Part shown: piece by piece, positions 1 to 11,391 of the stretch | How the letters are laid out: each line of letters starts with the position of its first letter | How positions within the stretch are numbered: the first letter of the stretch is position 1 | The notes under the pieces: model-generated | What the model was told of the DNA's origin: nothing | Database searches by the model: none | Seen by the model: the letters and a program-made list of their open reading frames with translations, nothing else | DNA from: Turritopsis dohrnii | Lineage: Eukaryota > Cnidaria > Hydrozoa > Anthoathecata > Oceaniidae | DNA length: 64,000 nt | Reading direction: 5' to 3' | Assembly: GCA_027922465.2 (NCBI GenBank) | Contig: BQMF02000120.1 | Coordinates: forward strand, 558,001 to 622,000 | Program-made: the position numbers and the translations under genes

Positions 1-683
1 CAATTTTTTCTTAACTTGTTGAACTTGACAAACTTTAGTGATTGACCAACCAAGAAAACCAACGACACAGAATTTTGCTAGCACGAGTATCATGCGAGGC
101 ACGGGGAACACAAAGATGAAAACTGCATAAATTACTTACTGAACAAAGGCTCTCTATTTTTCCACGATTATAATGGCCTATTGCTCTACATCTTTCGCGC
201 CGCTGGGGGTATTTTCATAAATCGTGTTACGTCCTTCCATCTTTAAAAAGCGAAATTAAAAAATGAATCAACTTTTAATTTTCAAGTTGAAAACGAAAAT
301 CAATTAAATAACTCAATTTTCAGCTCTCGTTTCTAATTTAGATAACAAAACTAGAATCAATTTTCAATTTTAAAAAACGGCGAAAATTCAAATTTCAATT
401 TAAAAATCAAATTGAAAATTGATTGAACGAAATATACACGGTCGTAAACATATTTACTATTTTCTCCTGTAGGTTCTTCAAGAGCATCATAAAATAAGCA
501 CACAACCTCTAAAATTTAATATTTCGTGTAATTATTAAATGTGAAAAAATTTATCGAATATGCCTAAATTGATGAGAGGTCTGGACACGTGCTTCGCTAA
601 TGAATGGAAAGACGGGGCAGCTCTACAATTTATAAAAATTTCAGACAAAGATAACAACAAGTTAAATCTTTCGGAGGATAATC
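1..683. other. Intergenic AT-rich sequence
   Basis: No gene is visible. Positions 255-425 are a low-complexity stretch of alternating TTTTCAATTT and AAAATTGATT words on both strands. It probably is an old, decayed repeat. The integrase-core relic begins at 684. Confidence 0.5.
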
Positions 684-1669
684 ATGGCTCTTTCATCGGA
701 AAAGTATAAAATCGAAGAGCTTGTAAGAGAGAGCAAAAGCTACCTGGAAATTTCTAAGTACCTTAAAGAACTTTATCCGTACGAAAGAGGGCTGTCTGAA
801 AAATCGGTTCGTCGCTTTTGTTCTGAAAATGATGTTAATAAACGATCTGAGCTCGATGAAAATTACGTGGATTCTGCAGTTTCATTATAAGTTTCATGTG
901 TAAGTATAGTATTTTAAGAGATAAAAAAAACTTTTGACTGTTTACGATTCTTATTCCTTTAGAATTTTTTGTGGTTTTTGCAAAGGTTGGTTCTTCATAC
1001 GGCCGAAAAATGATGACTGGTTTACTGAGAAGCAAAGGTGTTTCTGTTGGAGAGTGTCGAGTTGGCCGGTCACTGAAGAAGTTGCACCCAGAATCCCACA
1101 AGAAAAGGACGGAAACCGCAGGGCGTTCACTGAATCATATGTTACAAAGCCGACTATTTTTGGACATAAAGTGCACATTGATCAGAATGAAAAATTAGTG
1201 GTGTATGGGGTTACGCACATACTGGCACGTGACGGATTCTCTGGTATGATTGTGGCTAACACAACTATTCCGGTGAAGAATAATCCATCCATCTATGAGA
1301 AAATTTTTAGGTAATTGACAGGGGCGGATTTAGGCTGGTGTACTGGTGTACTTACACCAGTGAAATTCGGTCATTTAATTGAACCTAAAGTATGGAATTA
1401 TTATTCCTTCAGTTAATACAGTTTTTAATATGACACTTCCTTTTTTCTTTCCTAACTGTGAAATACTGTTTTCGAGAATTGCGCTGCTGCGATATTTTTC
1501 ACCTTCACGGAATTTTTTTCGGTCGATAATTTTATTTTTGAAATATTTGGCCCCCATAGCAAGTATGAAACGAGGTGCCGCTTCGGAAAATACACGTTCA
1601 GTAGGTCGGTTGCCGGCATTGCTTTTTACACCACTCGAGTGGTGTAAAGATGCGGAGTTCTAGGGGAAG

Positions 1670-4600
1670 AACTTCCGAAGATGGCGGACGCTTTTGCGCC
1701 AACGGAAAAAATGAAAAATGATTTAGCGGTGAAAAAATGTCAAATGTCTTCTAATAACGCATCGAAATGCTGAAATATTATTAAGAAGAACTTTTCATCA
1801 AGGCGAGAAAAAAAAATCAGTGAAAATGAATCAAAGCCAAATACCGTGCATAAAATGCGGAAAAATTTTCCGAACTGCAAGAGGCGCTATGCAGCACTAA
1901 AGACATTGCAAAGTAGTTGCAGCAATTGTTGATGTCTCAACGCCTACACAAACACTGCCGAATGAGAATCCGATTATAAAAGAAGCAGAGATTCAAGAAA
2001 AATATTATTGGGGAGAAATAAAAGGAAGTTTATTCACGAAACTGATCGAATCCAACTACGAAAAAATTGTCTTCTGGCGAAAAAATCTTTTTATGCTGCC
2101 AAATGGGTATACCGGTAAAAATTTTATCCGAGAAACTACAAGACTGTTAAACGCTTGGATCGAAGACAGTCCCCTGGGACAGATTGCAATGAAAGCGATT
2201 CATATCATGCCAGCTCTACTATTACAAAAACCAAGTAGAACATCAAAAGCTAACGATCATGTAAAGGCCCTTGAAAGAAGACTGCAGTTATGGCACAAAG
2301 GCGAGATTGAAGAACTTGTAAATGAGGCAGAAACACTGCAATCACGACTGCCAAAGCCAACATGTAAGAAGACAATGGGAACAGTGTCAAGACAGTTTAA
2401 GGAAAGAATGGAGAGAGGGGACGTGAATGGAGCAATTAAATTGATTACGAACAACATGAGCGGCGGGATCCTCCCATTAGATGACTCAACAATTGCGCTA
2501 CTAAAAGAAAAACATCCTGAAAGCGGAGAATCAAACGAACACAACATGCTACAAGGTCCTCTCCAAAAGATTCACCCAACAATATTCAATGCAATCGACG
2601 AAGAATTGGTCCGGAAGGCGGCAATTGCCACACAAGGAGGGTCAGGTCCTTCTGGCTTAGATGCCGACGGTTGGAGGCGACCACTCACATCAAAGATGTA
2701 CGGTGATAGCGGAAGAGATCTGAGAAGAGCTATTGCGAATTTGACAAAGAAACTCTGTACAGAGGAAACGATGGATAACTCCTTGGAAGGTTTTCTCGCC
2801 GCAAGACTAGTCCCACTGGATAAGAAGCCAGGTGTCAGACCAATTGGTGTGGGAGAAGTGCTTAGGCGAATATGCGGTAAACTAATCATGTCAATAGCGA
2901 AAGGCGATGTCATTAAAGCAGGCAGCAGAGTACAGATGTGCTCCGGGCAGAAAAGCGGTAGTGAAGCTGCAATCCACGCAATGAGAAGAGCATTCGAAAC
3001 CGAAGAAGCTGAAGCAGTAATATTACTAGATGCAGCCAATGCCTTCAACAATATCAATAGACAAGCACTCCTACACAATGTCAAAGTGATTTGTCCCATA
3101 TTGGCTACCTATGTTTCCAACTGCTATCGACTCCCAGCACGATTGTTCGTCATTGGTGGGATTGAACTTTCCTCGAAAGAAGGAACAACACAAGGAGATC
3201 CGATCGCAATGGCAATTTACGCGATTGGAATAACTCCCTTATTGAACATCATGCTGTCGACGATCGCTGACACTACAGATCAAATGGTTGCATTTGCAGA
3301 CGATATCACTGCGACTGGAAAACTTGAATCGTTGAAGGAATGGTGGATCACAATCACAACAATTGGTCCACAATTCGGTTACTACCCTCAACCTAGAAAA
3401 TCATGGTTAATTGTAAAGGAAAAACACTTGGGCAAAGCAAACAATTTTTTTAATGGAACCGACATACAAATCTCTAAAAATGGTGAACGACATCTTGGGG
3501 CTGTTATTGGAAACAAGAACTTTAAAGATGAGTACTGTCGAAAATTAGTGAAACAATGGTCAGAAGAATTGACAGTACTAACGAGAGTGGCATTGACTCA
3601 ACCTCAGGCGGCATATTCCTGTTATGTTGCTGGCTATCAACACCGTTTTTCCTACTTCATGCGAACAATACCACAACTTGAGGAATACCTACAGCCAGTT
3701 GAAGACATCCTGAGATGCCAATTTATACCAGCAATTACAGGTGGACAAGTGATTAATGATATCGAACGAAAGCTACTTTCTCTACCACCACGACTTGGGG
3801 GACTGGGTCTCAAAAACGTTTGCGAAATCGCACCAATTGAACACGAAAATTCAAAGCAGTTTACTGTACGACTGCAAAGTGAAATCCTCGGTGTTGAACA
3901 TGACGATAATGGAAAAACGATTGCAACGATAAGAGACGAAAGAAATCGGCGAAACAAAGAGAAGCTGGAACAAATTAAGACAGAAATGAGCGATGAACAA
4001 CAGCGGATAAACGAGTCAAACTGTTTAGTCGGTGCTTCCAACTGGTTGACAAACCTCCCGATTAAAGATCTGGGATACAATCTCAATAAGGAACAATTCC
4101 AAGACGCCCTTCGCATAAGGTACAATTGGTCTCTACCACGACTACCTACAGAATGCGTATGTGGGAGTAAGTTCGACGTACCTCACGCATTATCGTGTAA
4201 AAAGGGAGGATTTGTGGCTCTTAGACACAATGAGATCCGTGACATTACTTCAGCCTTTCTAAAAGAAACATGTGTTAACGTGCAAAATGAGCCAAGACTG
4301 ATGGAACTTACTGGTGAAACATTGAATCACAGAACTGCGAACCAAAGCAGAGAAGCTCGTTTAGATATCGCTACAACCAGCTTCTGGACCCCTGGCCAAA
4401 GAGCATTCTTCGACATAAGGGTATTTGACCTAAACGCTCGGAGGTACAAGGGTCTAGAACTGAACAAATGCTTCAAGCGAAATGAAGACGAGAAAAAACG
4501 TCACTACAACGAACGAGTCAACCAAGTTGAAAATGGTACGTTCAGTCCGCTCGTATTTACAACCAATGGAGGGATGGGTCGTGAATGTAGAACTTTTTAC

Positions 4601-4934
4601 AAGAGACTATCGGAAATGTTAGCCGAAAAACGTGATATACCGTGGCAGCATGCTACAAACTTTATCCGATCAAAGATCTCCTTCAGCTTACTACGATCAA
4701 CCCTGTTATGTATTAGAGGCTCTCGTTCGCTATCATACAGAGAGCAACTATCCACAGATGATATTGTGCTGTCGAATGCACTGTCAAAAATAAATGCGGA
4801 GTAATAGTTTTGTTTTTTTTTGACCTATAGATTTATTATTATACTTTATTTATCAAATGTAAAGCAACAATCATCTATGTATTATTTGAGGTATGAAGTT
4901 TTAGAAGAAAAAAAAAATTTTGAAAAAAAAAAAG
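1670..4934 (+). mobile_element. Nested R2-like non-LTR retrotransposon
   Basis: The direct repeat GTTCTAGGGGAAG occurs at 1657-1669 and again at 4935-4947. It brackets a segment whose right end is A-rich (AAAAAAAAAAAG) and whose interior is a single reverse-transcriptase frame. This is the expected footprint of target-primed reverse transcription: variable-length duplication, A-rich 3' tail and no terminal inverted repeats. The insertion is inside the hAT-like element, whose sequence resumes on either side, so it is younger than that element. The nearly intact frame also suggests a relatively recent copy. Confidence 0.8.
1826..4804 (+). CDS. Reverse transcriptase / restriction-like endonuclease polyprotein with one early stop
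   Basis: Continuous coding from ATG 2093 gives 903 residues. The same frame extends upstream to ATG 1826 with a single TAA at 1898-1900. The upstream part encodes a C2H2-like finger (CIKCGKIFRTARGAMQH, with the stop directly after His24, then RHC). Reverse-transcriptase motifs, numbered from 2093: LDAANAFNN near residue 311 (motif A), TQGDPIAMAIYA near 367 (motif B) and AFADDITATG near 399 (motif C, FADD). The C-terminus has the zinc-knuckle-like CVCGSKFDVPHALSC near 687 and then a PD-(D/E)XK-type restriction-like endonuclease, RLDIATTSFW near 755 and FFDIRVFDLNAR near 771. N-terminal finger, RT, CCHC and endonuclease in that order is the R2/RLE-clade layout. The stop means either a dead copy or an alternative start at 2093. 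No second ORF is seen. Confidence 0.85.
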
Positions 4935-7883
4935 GTTCTAGGGGAAGTTTTGAGATGCGTCTGACTGGTGTAAGCTCGACTGGTGTAAATAGAAAAGTGT
5001 ACGGCATGCCGATCTAGATAATTATATACCCTCTAGCGAAAGCAAACGAAAGTCCAGTTCTATCATGGCAGCGTGACAATGCTGTAAAGTTGGAAGGAGA
5101 GATGCCAAAACTGAAGACTGGTTGTTCAATAGACATCTTGCATTATATTTCTTGCTTTGGGAAGTTTAATTCAAGAAAATGTATGTACAAAAATAATATT
5201 AATTATATGAAACTCAGCATTTTTTTATGTTGTTTACTTCAAGTTTTTTTTATCACAATAAGTCTCCACATGTCTTTTTTATTCCACGTTTATGCTGAAA
5301 GATAGCATGTATGCAGAACCTCTAAATGTTATTGTGAACTATTTCAAAATGATATACAATAAGTTAAATGGTTTTGTATTATTCTTTACTGGTAAGAAAA
5401 GTTTTCTAGCTTTTTGTTTACAAAACGTTTAGTGTGATATAGTGAGAAGAAACTAAAAGTGAATTACTTTATTAATAGCTAAGCATTTTTTTCTAGATCT
5501 GCTGCTTTGTAGCGTTTTATGTATTATGGATTGTTCCACTTCCTTTTGACTTGTATCTATATTGAAACATAAAACTACCCATTCGAAAACCACTTAACCA
5601 GCTTGCTGATAATCAGTTTTGAAATGAAGGGGAAACATTAGCATCAGCCTGAATTTTTATTATATATAATGAAATCTTTACCGTAATGAGGTGGGTTTGT
5701 AAACAGATTTTTTTATTGTTTATTTTCCTATTTTCTAAATTGGTTGTATTATAATTTTATTTTTTATTATTTTTTTTTTAGCTTCTTTACAATCATGAAT
5801 GATCACATCTCAGTTGCTGAACTTGATTGTTTTGAAAACGTTATGGAGACTGGCAATTCATAGCATTAAATGTTTATATACACAAACAAACTTGTAGGAG
5901 TACTAACAGTACAGTGGTGATTCTGGGACTGTAGTGATCTTTTTTGTGTAACTTAAAGATGATTATGAACTATTATAAGCTGAGCTGAGGGTTGCAGATT
6001 ACTGATGTCAGTGAGAACCCTCATTGAGCAGTTGACAAACATCAAAATCGCTAAGAAACTCTCAAAGAAACAATTTCCATTAAGAAAACTGTTAAATTAT
6101 GTTTTCTGTCAGCCCTCATAACAGTTCATGCATTATCTTTAATAGAAATGTATTATAATTTTTGTTCATTCAATTTATATTGATCTTTTTGCCACAACTC
6201 AGACAAACAGTTCTCCTTCTCTTTATTCAAGTCTCTGTTTTGATAAGCTTCCATTGCTTCTTAATAAAATGTAGGAGTCAATTCCTTATGTTATAATCAT
6301 AATTTTTTTTGTGGGAGACTGCAGAATATCTAACTGTGTTGCACATATATATTTTGTGCCAATTTGTTACATCACATATGCATTATTTAACATTCAGAAA
6401 TAAAATAGGTTCTGTAATGCCTAAATGATTGATGGACTGGTTTCCTGATCAATTAGTTATTATAGCAGAAAGCTTGATATTTCATAATGTATGTAATAAA
6501 TTGAAATTGAAAATTTTAAATTTAGTCCTTTTTGATACTTATGACCAATCTTAATCTCTGTTTTTACTTTTTATGTTTACAAATTGAAATTTTTTGATCT
6601 TCTGGATGTATTTTCACTATTTCACTTCTTTCAGTTGCTTTGTATATACTGTCAATGTACCACAACCAAATGGGAGAAAACAATAGTGTTTGGGCCTGTT
6701 ACAGTTCATATTAATGCACAAAGGGCTCTAGACTATTTGGGTGGCTCCAAACGCCCCCAATACGACTAAGTCAATTAAGTTGACATTTACACCAGTCAAA
6801 AAAAATCCTAAATCCACCCCTGATTGAAAAACTTTTGTGTACAAAAGTTCAATAAATTAGCTATAAGTTTAGCAGATCTATCCTGATCATATCTTATTCA
6901 GATCTTCTGTTCAAAACTATGGTATGTGGGACCAAATACAATGGTGGTGAATTTAAGCTTATTTGTCACGCCCAGGATCAGCTAAGAAATTCCAGAACGA
7001 ATACAGCGATCGAACCTTTCAAGTCAACCAAATCAACTGATGTGAGTAACATAATATGTCCTTCAGAAACAATATGTTTATCTCTAGTTTCCTGCGTCGT
7101 CAATTCTTTTACATAATGACGAATTAAAGTTTATTCTTAACGCTTCGTATTAGAACAATTGTAATTGAAAGGATTTGGGTAGAAGTCAACAGTCGAGTCA
7201 ACTATCCATTAAAAGAAGTGCTGAACAAGACTGTGAATGAGGGTCACATTGATATGGGAAATGCCACCACTTGATTTGCAGTGTCTTGGATCACTTGCGT
7301 TGTCTCAAGGGTTGGGATTGAAACTTTTGTAAACGCTTGGAGCCACCACAGCATACCCGGTAAGAAATACTTTCTGAAAGTAGTCCTGCGAAGAAAGTTT
7401 GAACGAAAAATAAATTGTTCTTGTGATCTTCTTGCAGGAAAAGATATTCCATTGAGTTTGTTCGAAAAAAAACAACAAAACGTTTCAAATAAACTTGGAC
7501 CGACTCTTGTCAACAGAGGATGCAATGAAGCTATACACTCAATTGACTGGGAACACTTTTAAAAGTAGCAGTAGTTTTGGCAAAGACGCACTTGAAGGTT
7601 ATCCGAGATTACAAGAGTTACGTGCTATCGATTGTGAAAAACATCTGCACAGTTGGGAAACAATCTTTCATCACATCGCAAACAATAATTCGGAAAGTTT
7701 TAAAAATGCTTTGTTTTTTTATATAAATTATACAAGACATCTTTACGATAACTATCGTAATACATGAAATAAAATATCAACAAAAACATAAACACGGTGA
7801 TCTGTATTTTTTTCGGATTTCGCTTAAAGATCTGCTGGTGAGAGAAAATCGTCGTCGTTCCGATTATTCCTGATCTCTTCATC

Positions 7884-8048
7884 CAGAGGCGTAGCTAGGG
7901 TCAGTCAAAAAAACCTGGAGGAGTTCAACATTATGATATTTCTTTTCAGTCTTAAGTGTCGATTATGTTACTTGCACGCTTTCCTTTTCTATCCTAAATG
8001 ACTTAAATCTCCTCCACAAATTTTGACTGACCTCTGGCTACGCCTCTG
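7884..8048. mobile_element. Short hAT-like MITE, 5-bp target duplication
   Basis: This 165-bp element has ends CAGAGGCGTAGCTAGGGTCA at 7884 and, on the complement from 8048, CAGAGGCGTAGCCAGAGGTC. TCATC flanks it at 7879-7883 and 8049-8053. The TIR resembles the CAGGGGCG ends of the elements at 1319 and 55570, and the duplication is again 5 bp. It lies between the integrase relic and the first channel gene. Confidence 0.75.
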
Positions 8049-8298
8049 TCATCTGCTTAAAATATACGATTTCATTTGTAGAAAAAGGGGTTTGAAAGAA
8101 ACGAAAAAAGAATAGCTAATAATTTCTACGATGCAGTTAATATTTCATCATACAAGTAAATGAAAATTGTAAGAACGCGTAAAAAGCTCACAACAACAAC
8201 ATTGAAACTGACAAATGTTTCAATCAAATGCGATTTGCAGTGTGTCTGCAGAAGTATCAGATTCGTCACCAGTGTCTGCTGAAGATTATTCATCTCTT

Positions 8299-9735
8299 TC
8301 AATTTGATTCCGACTGAAACATTGCTGCATCCTTTTCCTGTTTCATGATATCTTCAATCATAGCTTGAATTGATTCTAATTGAGCCAATCTCAATTCGGT
8401 TTCGCAAAAGCCATTGTTATCTTTTCCCGAAAGTTCTTCTGAAATTTTCTTCCAAACATAGTTCTTTGCTATTTGACAGCATAACCCAAGCACTCCCAAC
8501 ACAAGCACAGTAACAGTTGTATATTTCACCAAGCCATGATCGGAATCATCAAAAATGTCTGTTAGAGGTCGAACATAATATGGTGCTATGGATGGGAAAC
8601 GTGTATATTTTTCTTTGAGATACAACTGATGAGGTGTAAAAGTTAGATCATTGATAATAGGTTTGCTACAGGCATAAAACAATTTATGATATTTGCTATC
8701 AAAAGCAATATCTTCCCTTTTGTCTATAGTTTCATGTATTTGAAAAAGTGGAATGTATTGAAAACTTAAATGCCTTTTTATAATTTTCAACAAATTTATT
8801 TGCAGAAGAAGTTCTGGATGACTTTCAAAGTAAAATGAAGCGACATTCAAATCAATGAGAGCAGCTTTAGCATCATTATTTAGAACACCTTCAAATATTT
8901 CCTCATATGAATTGTACATTACATTGTAAGCTCCAAGGGTATTTGTTCTGGTTTCTTCAAAAGAATTCCTCAAAGTTGCAAGTTTTTCTCCTTGGACGGA
9001 TAATTCATTTTCTGTTTCATTCATCACTGTAGCTGTTATCATGGAGATTAAAAATACACTGAATAAAGTCCAAAGTGCGCACACTATGTGTGTTAGTATA
9101 TGTTTAGGTGAAGCATCTCCATATCCCAATGTGATCAAGCCACAAATTTGAAAACCTCTTTTGAATGATATACAATGTTGGTTTTTGAAGGATTCAAAAA
9201 TGCTCACCAAAACAACCATCAGAAGTAACAGTAACATTCCCAAATACATCACTGGGAAACTGTTACGTATTCCTTTAAAAAGTTTGTTTATCAACAAAGC
9301 ATCAGCGTTTCTTGCAATTAATACTATACCATTGCTAAGAACTAGTGTGCTGCTTTCAAGTTCTGATGTAGGATCTTTATAAATCCCAAATACAAAGATT
9401 AAATCATCTCGAGTTGCATTGATATCTGATAACATCTGTTGTGGATTCTTCATGTATTTCAATATTTGTTCTATACTGTTTATTGGATGTGTGTTGATTC
9501 TTATAGTTTTATAGAAAGGTAGACATGAGTTTCTGATGTATTGCAAGTGTTCTAAAACCATACCTTCACATGTTCCTGTTGTTGAATTCTCATATACATA
9601 TGGAGGATTATTTATCCATGCCACCAAATGAATTGTCAGATTGTACTTTTCTCTGTCTTTGGAAATGACGCCATTTGATAATGCTATGTGAAATAAACAG
9701 GAAAAGGTTGCGACTAACATTTTTTCTTTCAACAT
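8299..9735 (-). CDS. Ionotropic-receptor-like protein with K+-channel-type pore, copy 1 (divergent pore)
   Basis: Intronless 478-codon frame. A hydrophobic signal peptide (residues about 6-22) is followed by an S1-like ligand lobe with [14 protein letters not shown] and [19 protein letters not shown] membrane segment follows (about 163-185), then a re-entrant pore with ITLGYGD near residue 201, a second membrane segment ending SMITATVMNE, an S2-like lobe ([14 protein letters not shown]) and a third membrane helix (about 418-440), then a charged tail. This is the S1-M1-P-M2-S2-M3 layout of ionotropic glutamate receptors without the amino-terminal domain. The filter is K+-channel-like. Unlike its two paralogues, the pore helix is several residues shorter and TVGYGD is TLGYGD. 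The residue at the position of the S1 ligand-binding Arg is Lys (GIYKDPTSE). It lies 2.5 kb beyond the SCYL1 3' end on the same strand. Function as a channel is inferred from the fold. Confidence 0.85.
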   Translation of the reverse strand: MLKEKMLVATFSCLFHIALSNGVISKDREKYNLTIHLVAWINNPPYVYENSTTGTCEGMVLEHLQYIRNSCLPFYKTIRINTHPINSIEQILKYMKNPQQMLSDINATRDDLIFVFGIYKDPTSELESSTLVLSNGIVLIARNADALLINKLFKGIRNSFPVMYLGMLLLLLMVVLVSIFESFKNQHCISFKRGFQICGLITLGYGDASPKHILTHIVCALWTLFSVFLISMITATVMNETENELSVQGEKLATLRNSFEETRTNTLGAYNVMYNSYEEIFEGVLNNDAKAALIDLNVASFYFESHPELLLQINLLKIIKRHLSFQYIPLFQIHETIDKREDIAFDSKYHKLFYACSKPIINDLTFTPHQLYLKEKYTRFPSIAPYYVRPLTDIFDDSDHGLVKYTTVTVLVLGVLGLCCQIAKNYVWKKISEELSGKDNNGFCETELRLAQLESIQAMIEDIMKQEKDAAMFQSESN

Positions 9736-10525
9736 TTTTTGCTACGTTTTTCTACCTCTGATTCAACTGAGTGTAGTAAATTGATTTTTGATATGAGTTA
9801 GGAGACCTGATTTTTACAGAGAAAGCAGGTGTAATTTAATGGAAGGTTGAAGATGAATAATTTTCGTTTGTATGAATTGTTGAACAAAAGTTCTTGCTCG
9901 TTCTCTTATTGCTTGCAGTTTTCAATATCCTTTTCAAAACGGTGTTTACTTTTATGCGTATGTCTACCTGGTGATTGGTTATCCATGAAAAAGATATCTT
10001 GAGACATGTGCAAATTTTATATTTGAAATGTTTTTTTCTCCTATTTAGAACACTGATTAAAGTATTCTCAAAGTAAAGAATTATAGAATTAATGTTTTTT
10101 GATTTTTGTCTTCTGTGTTGTTGTGAAAGCTAAAGCTTGGTCCCCACTACGGCAATAAATGCTCATCGCCTGAACTACCCATCCCCCCCTTTTTAGCGTG
10201 ACGCTGCGTCACCAAAATCAGGAAGAACCACCCACCCCCCTAGCGTGACGTAATTATTGAATGTCCCTAATGTGAACAACTTGTCTAACATCAAAGTCGA
10301 TTTAATCATTGGTGGGTAACAGTGCCACCTAAGAATTTGGTTGAGGATAAGCGTTTACCTAGTTAGTTAGTCCGCACAACTATTCCAATTTTTTATCGTG
10401 TAAAAAGGGACATTTAAGCTTTATACTCAGTACACACCTAATCGTTTAGATGCGTCTAGCATATTCTAAATGTGAGTAAAAGTGGATAGCGAATACAAAC
10501 ATATATTTAAAAAATGTTATCAAGA
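9736..10525. other. Intergenic region
   Basis: No gene is visible upstream of channel copy 1. Positions 10170-10255 hold two C-rich words (CCATCCCCCCC and CCACCCACCCCCC), each beside an AGCGTGACG motif, which look like part of an old repeat. Confidence 0.4.
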
Positions 10526-10531
10526 ATACAT

Positions 10532-11385
10532 TACCGTGGCTGATTTGGACATTTTACTTTTATTTTATAATTTTGGGAAAAAAATAAAAAACTCACGGTA
10601 AAAGACGCGGCCCCACAAAAAAACGCGCGGCCCCACAAAAAAACACGCGGCCGCGTCTTTTGACACAAATCAATAGACTATTTATCTACTCTGGTCTGTA
10701 ATTTAACTTAATTGCAACACAGCGTGGCCGCTGTGATATGATTTTTTCTTCATAATTTTAGGAAAAGTTTTAAAAAATTGCAGTAAAGGGCGCGGCCCCG
10801 CAGAAAAACACGCGGCCCCGCAAAAAAAATGCGCGGCCCCGCAAAAAACGCGCGGCCGCGCGTTTTACCGCGAGTTTTTCTTTAAAAACAAAAGCTTGAA
10901 AAGTGATTGGAAAGAACTGGGAATCACAACAGTAGCAGAATGGATGAATATATATCGTAAAACTATATAAAGAAACTCCCTTTGATTATAGCTTACTTTA
11001 GAAAACGCTGCATCTTCCACATCTGAACGAAGTCGCCATGTTTACTCTAAGCGTGCGATACAAACAAAGTCTGGATATAAACAAAGGACCAGAAAGAATG
11101 GATTTTCCAGACCGCTGACTTGAGTGAGAAAACGATAGAAATAAAAAAACTCGCGGTAAAAGACGCGGCCCCACGAAAAAACGCGCGGCCCCACGAAAAA
11201 ACACGCGGCCGCGCTGTTTAGCAGACAATTTATACAAACAATGAAAGTTTGTGTCAAAAGACGCGGCCGCGTGTTTTTTTGCGGGGCCGCGCGTTTTTTT
11301 GTGGGGCCGCGGCTTTTACCGCGAGTTTTTTATTTTTTTCCCAAAATTATAAAATAAAAGTAAAATGTCCAAATCAGCCACGGTA
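10532..11385. mobile_element. GC-rich foldback element with long TIRs and 6-bp target duplication
   Basis: Both ends begin TACCGTGGCTGATTTGGACA and stay nearly identical for over 100 bp when the right end is read on the complement. ATACAT flanks the element at 10526-10531 and 11386-11391. Inside the TIRs are runs of the word CGCGCGGCCCC separated by CAAAAAAAC spacers; further inverted GC-rich blocks lie at 10780-10870 and 11150-11220. The GC blocks contrast sharply with the AT-rich surroundings. No protein is encoded. The superfamily is unknown to me. Confidence 0.75.
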
Positions 11386-11391
11386 ATACAT

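Larger units (their letters stand above)
1319..6822. mobile_element. hAT-like TIR element with 5-bp target duplication (contains a nested retrotransposon)
   Basis: The left end reads CAGGGGCGGATTTAGG at 1319. The right end, read on the complement from 6822, is CAGGGGTGGATTTAGG. Both are flanked by ATTGA (1314-1318 and 6823-6827), a 5-bp target-site duplication. CAGGGGCG termini are typical of hAT elements, and some hAT groups make 5-bp rather than 8-bp duplications. Copies of the word ACTGGTGTAA lie subterminally (around 1335-1360, 4960-4992 and 6785-6795), and a perfect 24-bp palindrome centred on CTCGAG sits at 1625-1648. No transposase frame is evident, so it is probably non-autonomous. 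Without the 3.3-kb nested retroelement it would be about 2.2 kb. It lies in an intron of the integrase-core relic. Confidence 0.75.
684..7767 (+). pseudogene. Decayed spliced integrase-core-domain gene, interrupted by transposons
   Basis: Five coding segments on the plus strand resemble the animal integrase-core (rve-type) family that carries a short helix-turn-helix-like N-terminus. They are about 684-888 (N-terminal, ending in ENDVNKRSELDE), 961-1314 (VGSSYGRKMMTGLLRSKGV, then HIDQNEKLVVYGVTHI), 6902-7041 (QNYGMWDQ, then LRNSRTNT), 7149-7362 (ERIWVEVNSRVNYPLKEVL, AWSHHSIPG) and 7438-7767 (NKLDRLLSTEDAMKLYTQ to the end). Plausible GT-AG introns separate them, for example GTGAGT at 7042 and GTAAGA near 7361. 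The gene is broken: frameshifts near 1125, 6945 and 7490, and an in-frame TGA near 7272. The intron after KNNPSIYEKIFR contains the transposon at 1319-6822. The family is usually transposon-derived; here it is clearly a relic. The family assignment is from remembered family motifs and is fairly secure; exact exon borders are approximate. Confidence 0.7.

Noticed and set aside
2572..3099. Minus-strand frame of 175 codons
   Set aside because: Antisense to the reverse-transcriptase frame, which has motifs A to C on the plus strand.
10998..11257. Minus-strand frames with FFRGAARFFVGPR repeats
   Set aside because: They translate the GC-rich inverted repeats of the foldback element; no independent coding evidence.
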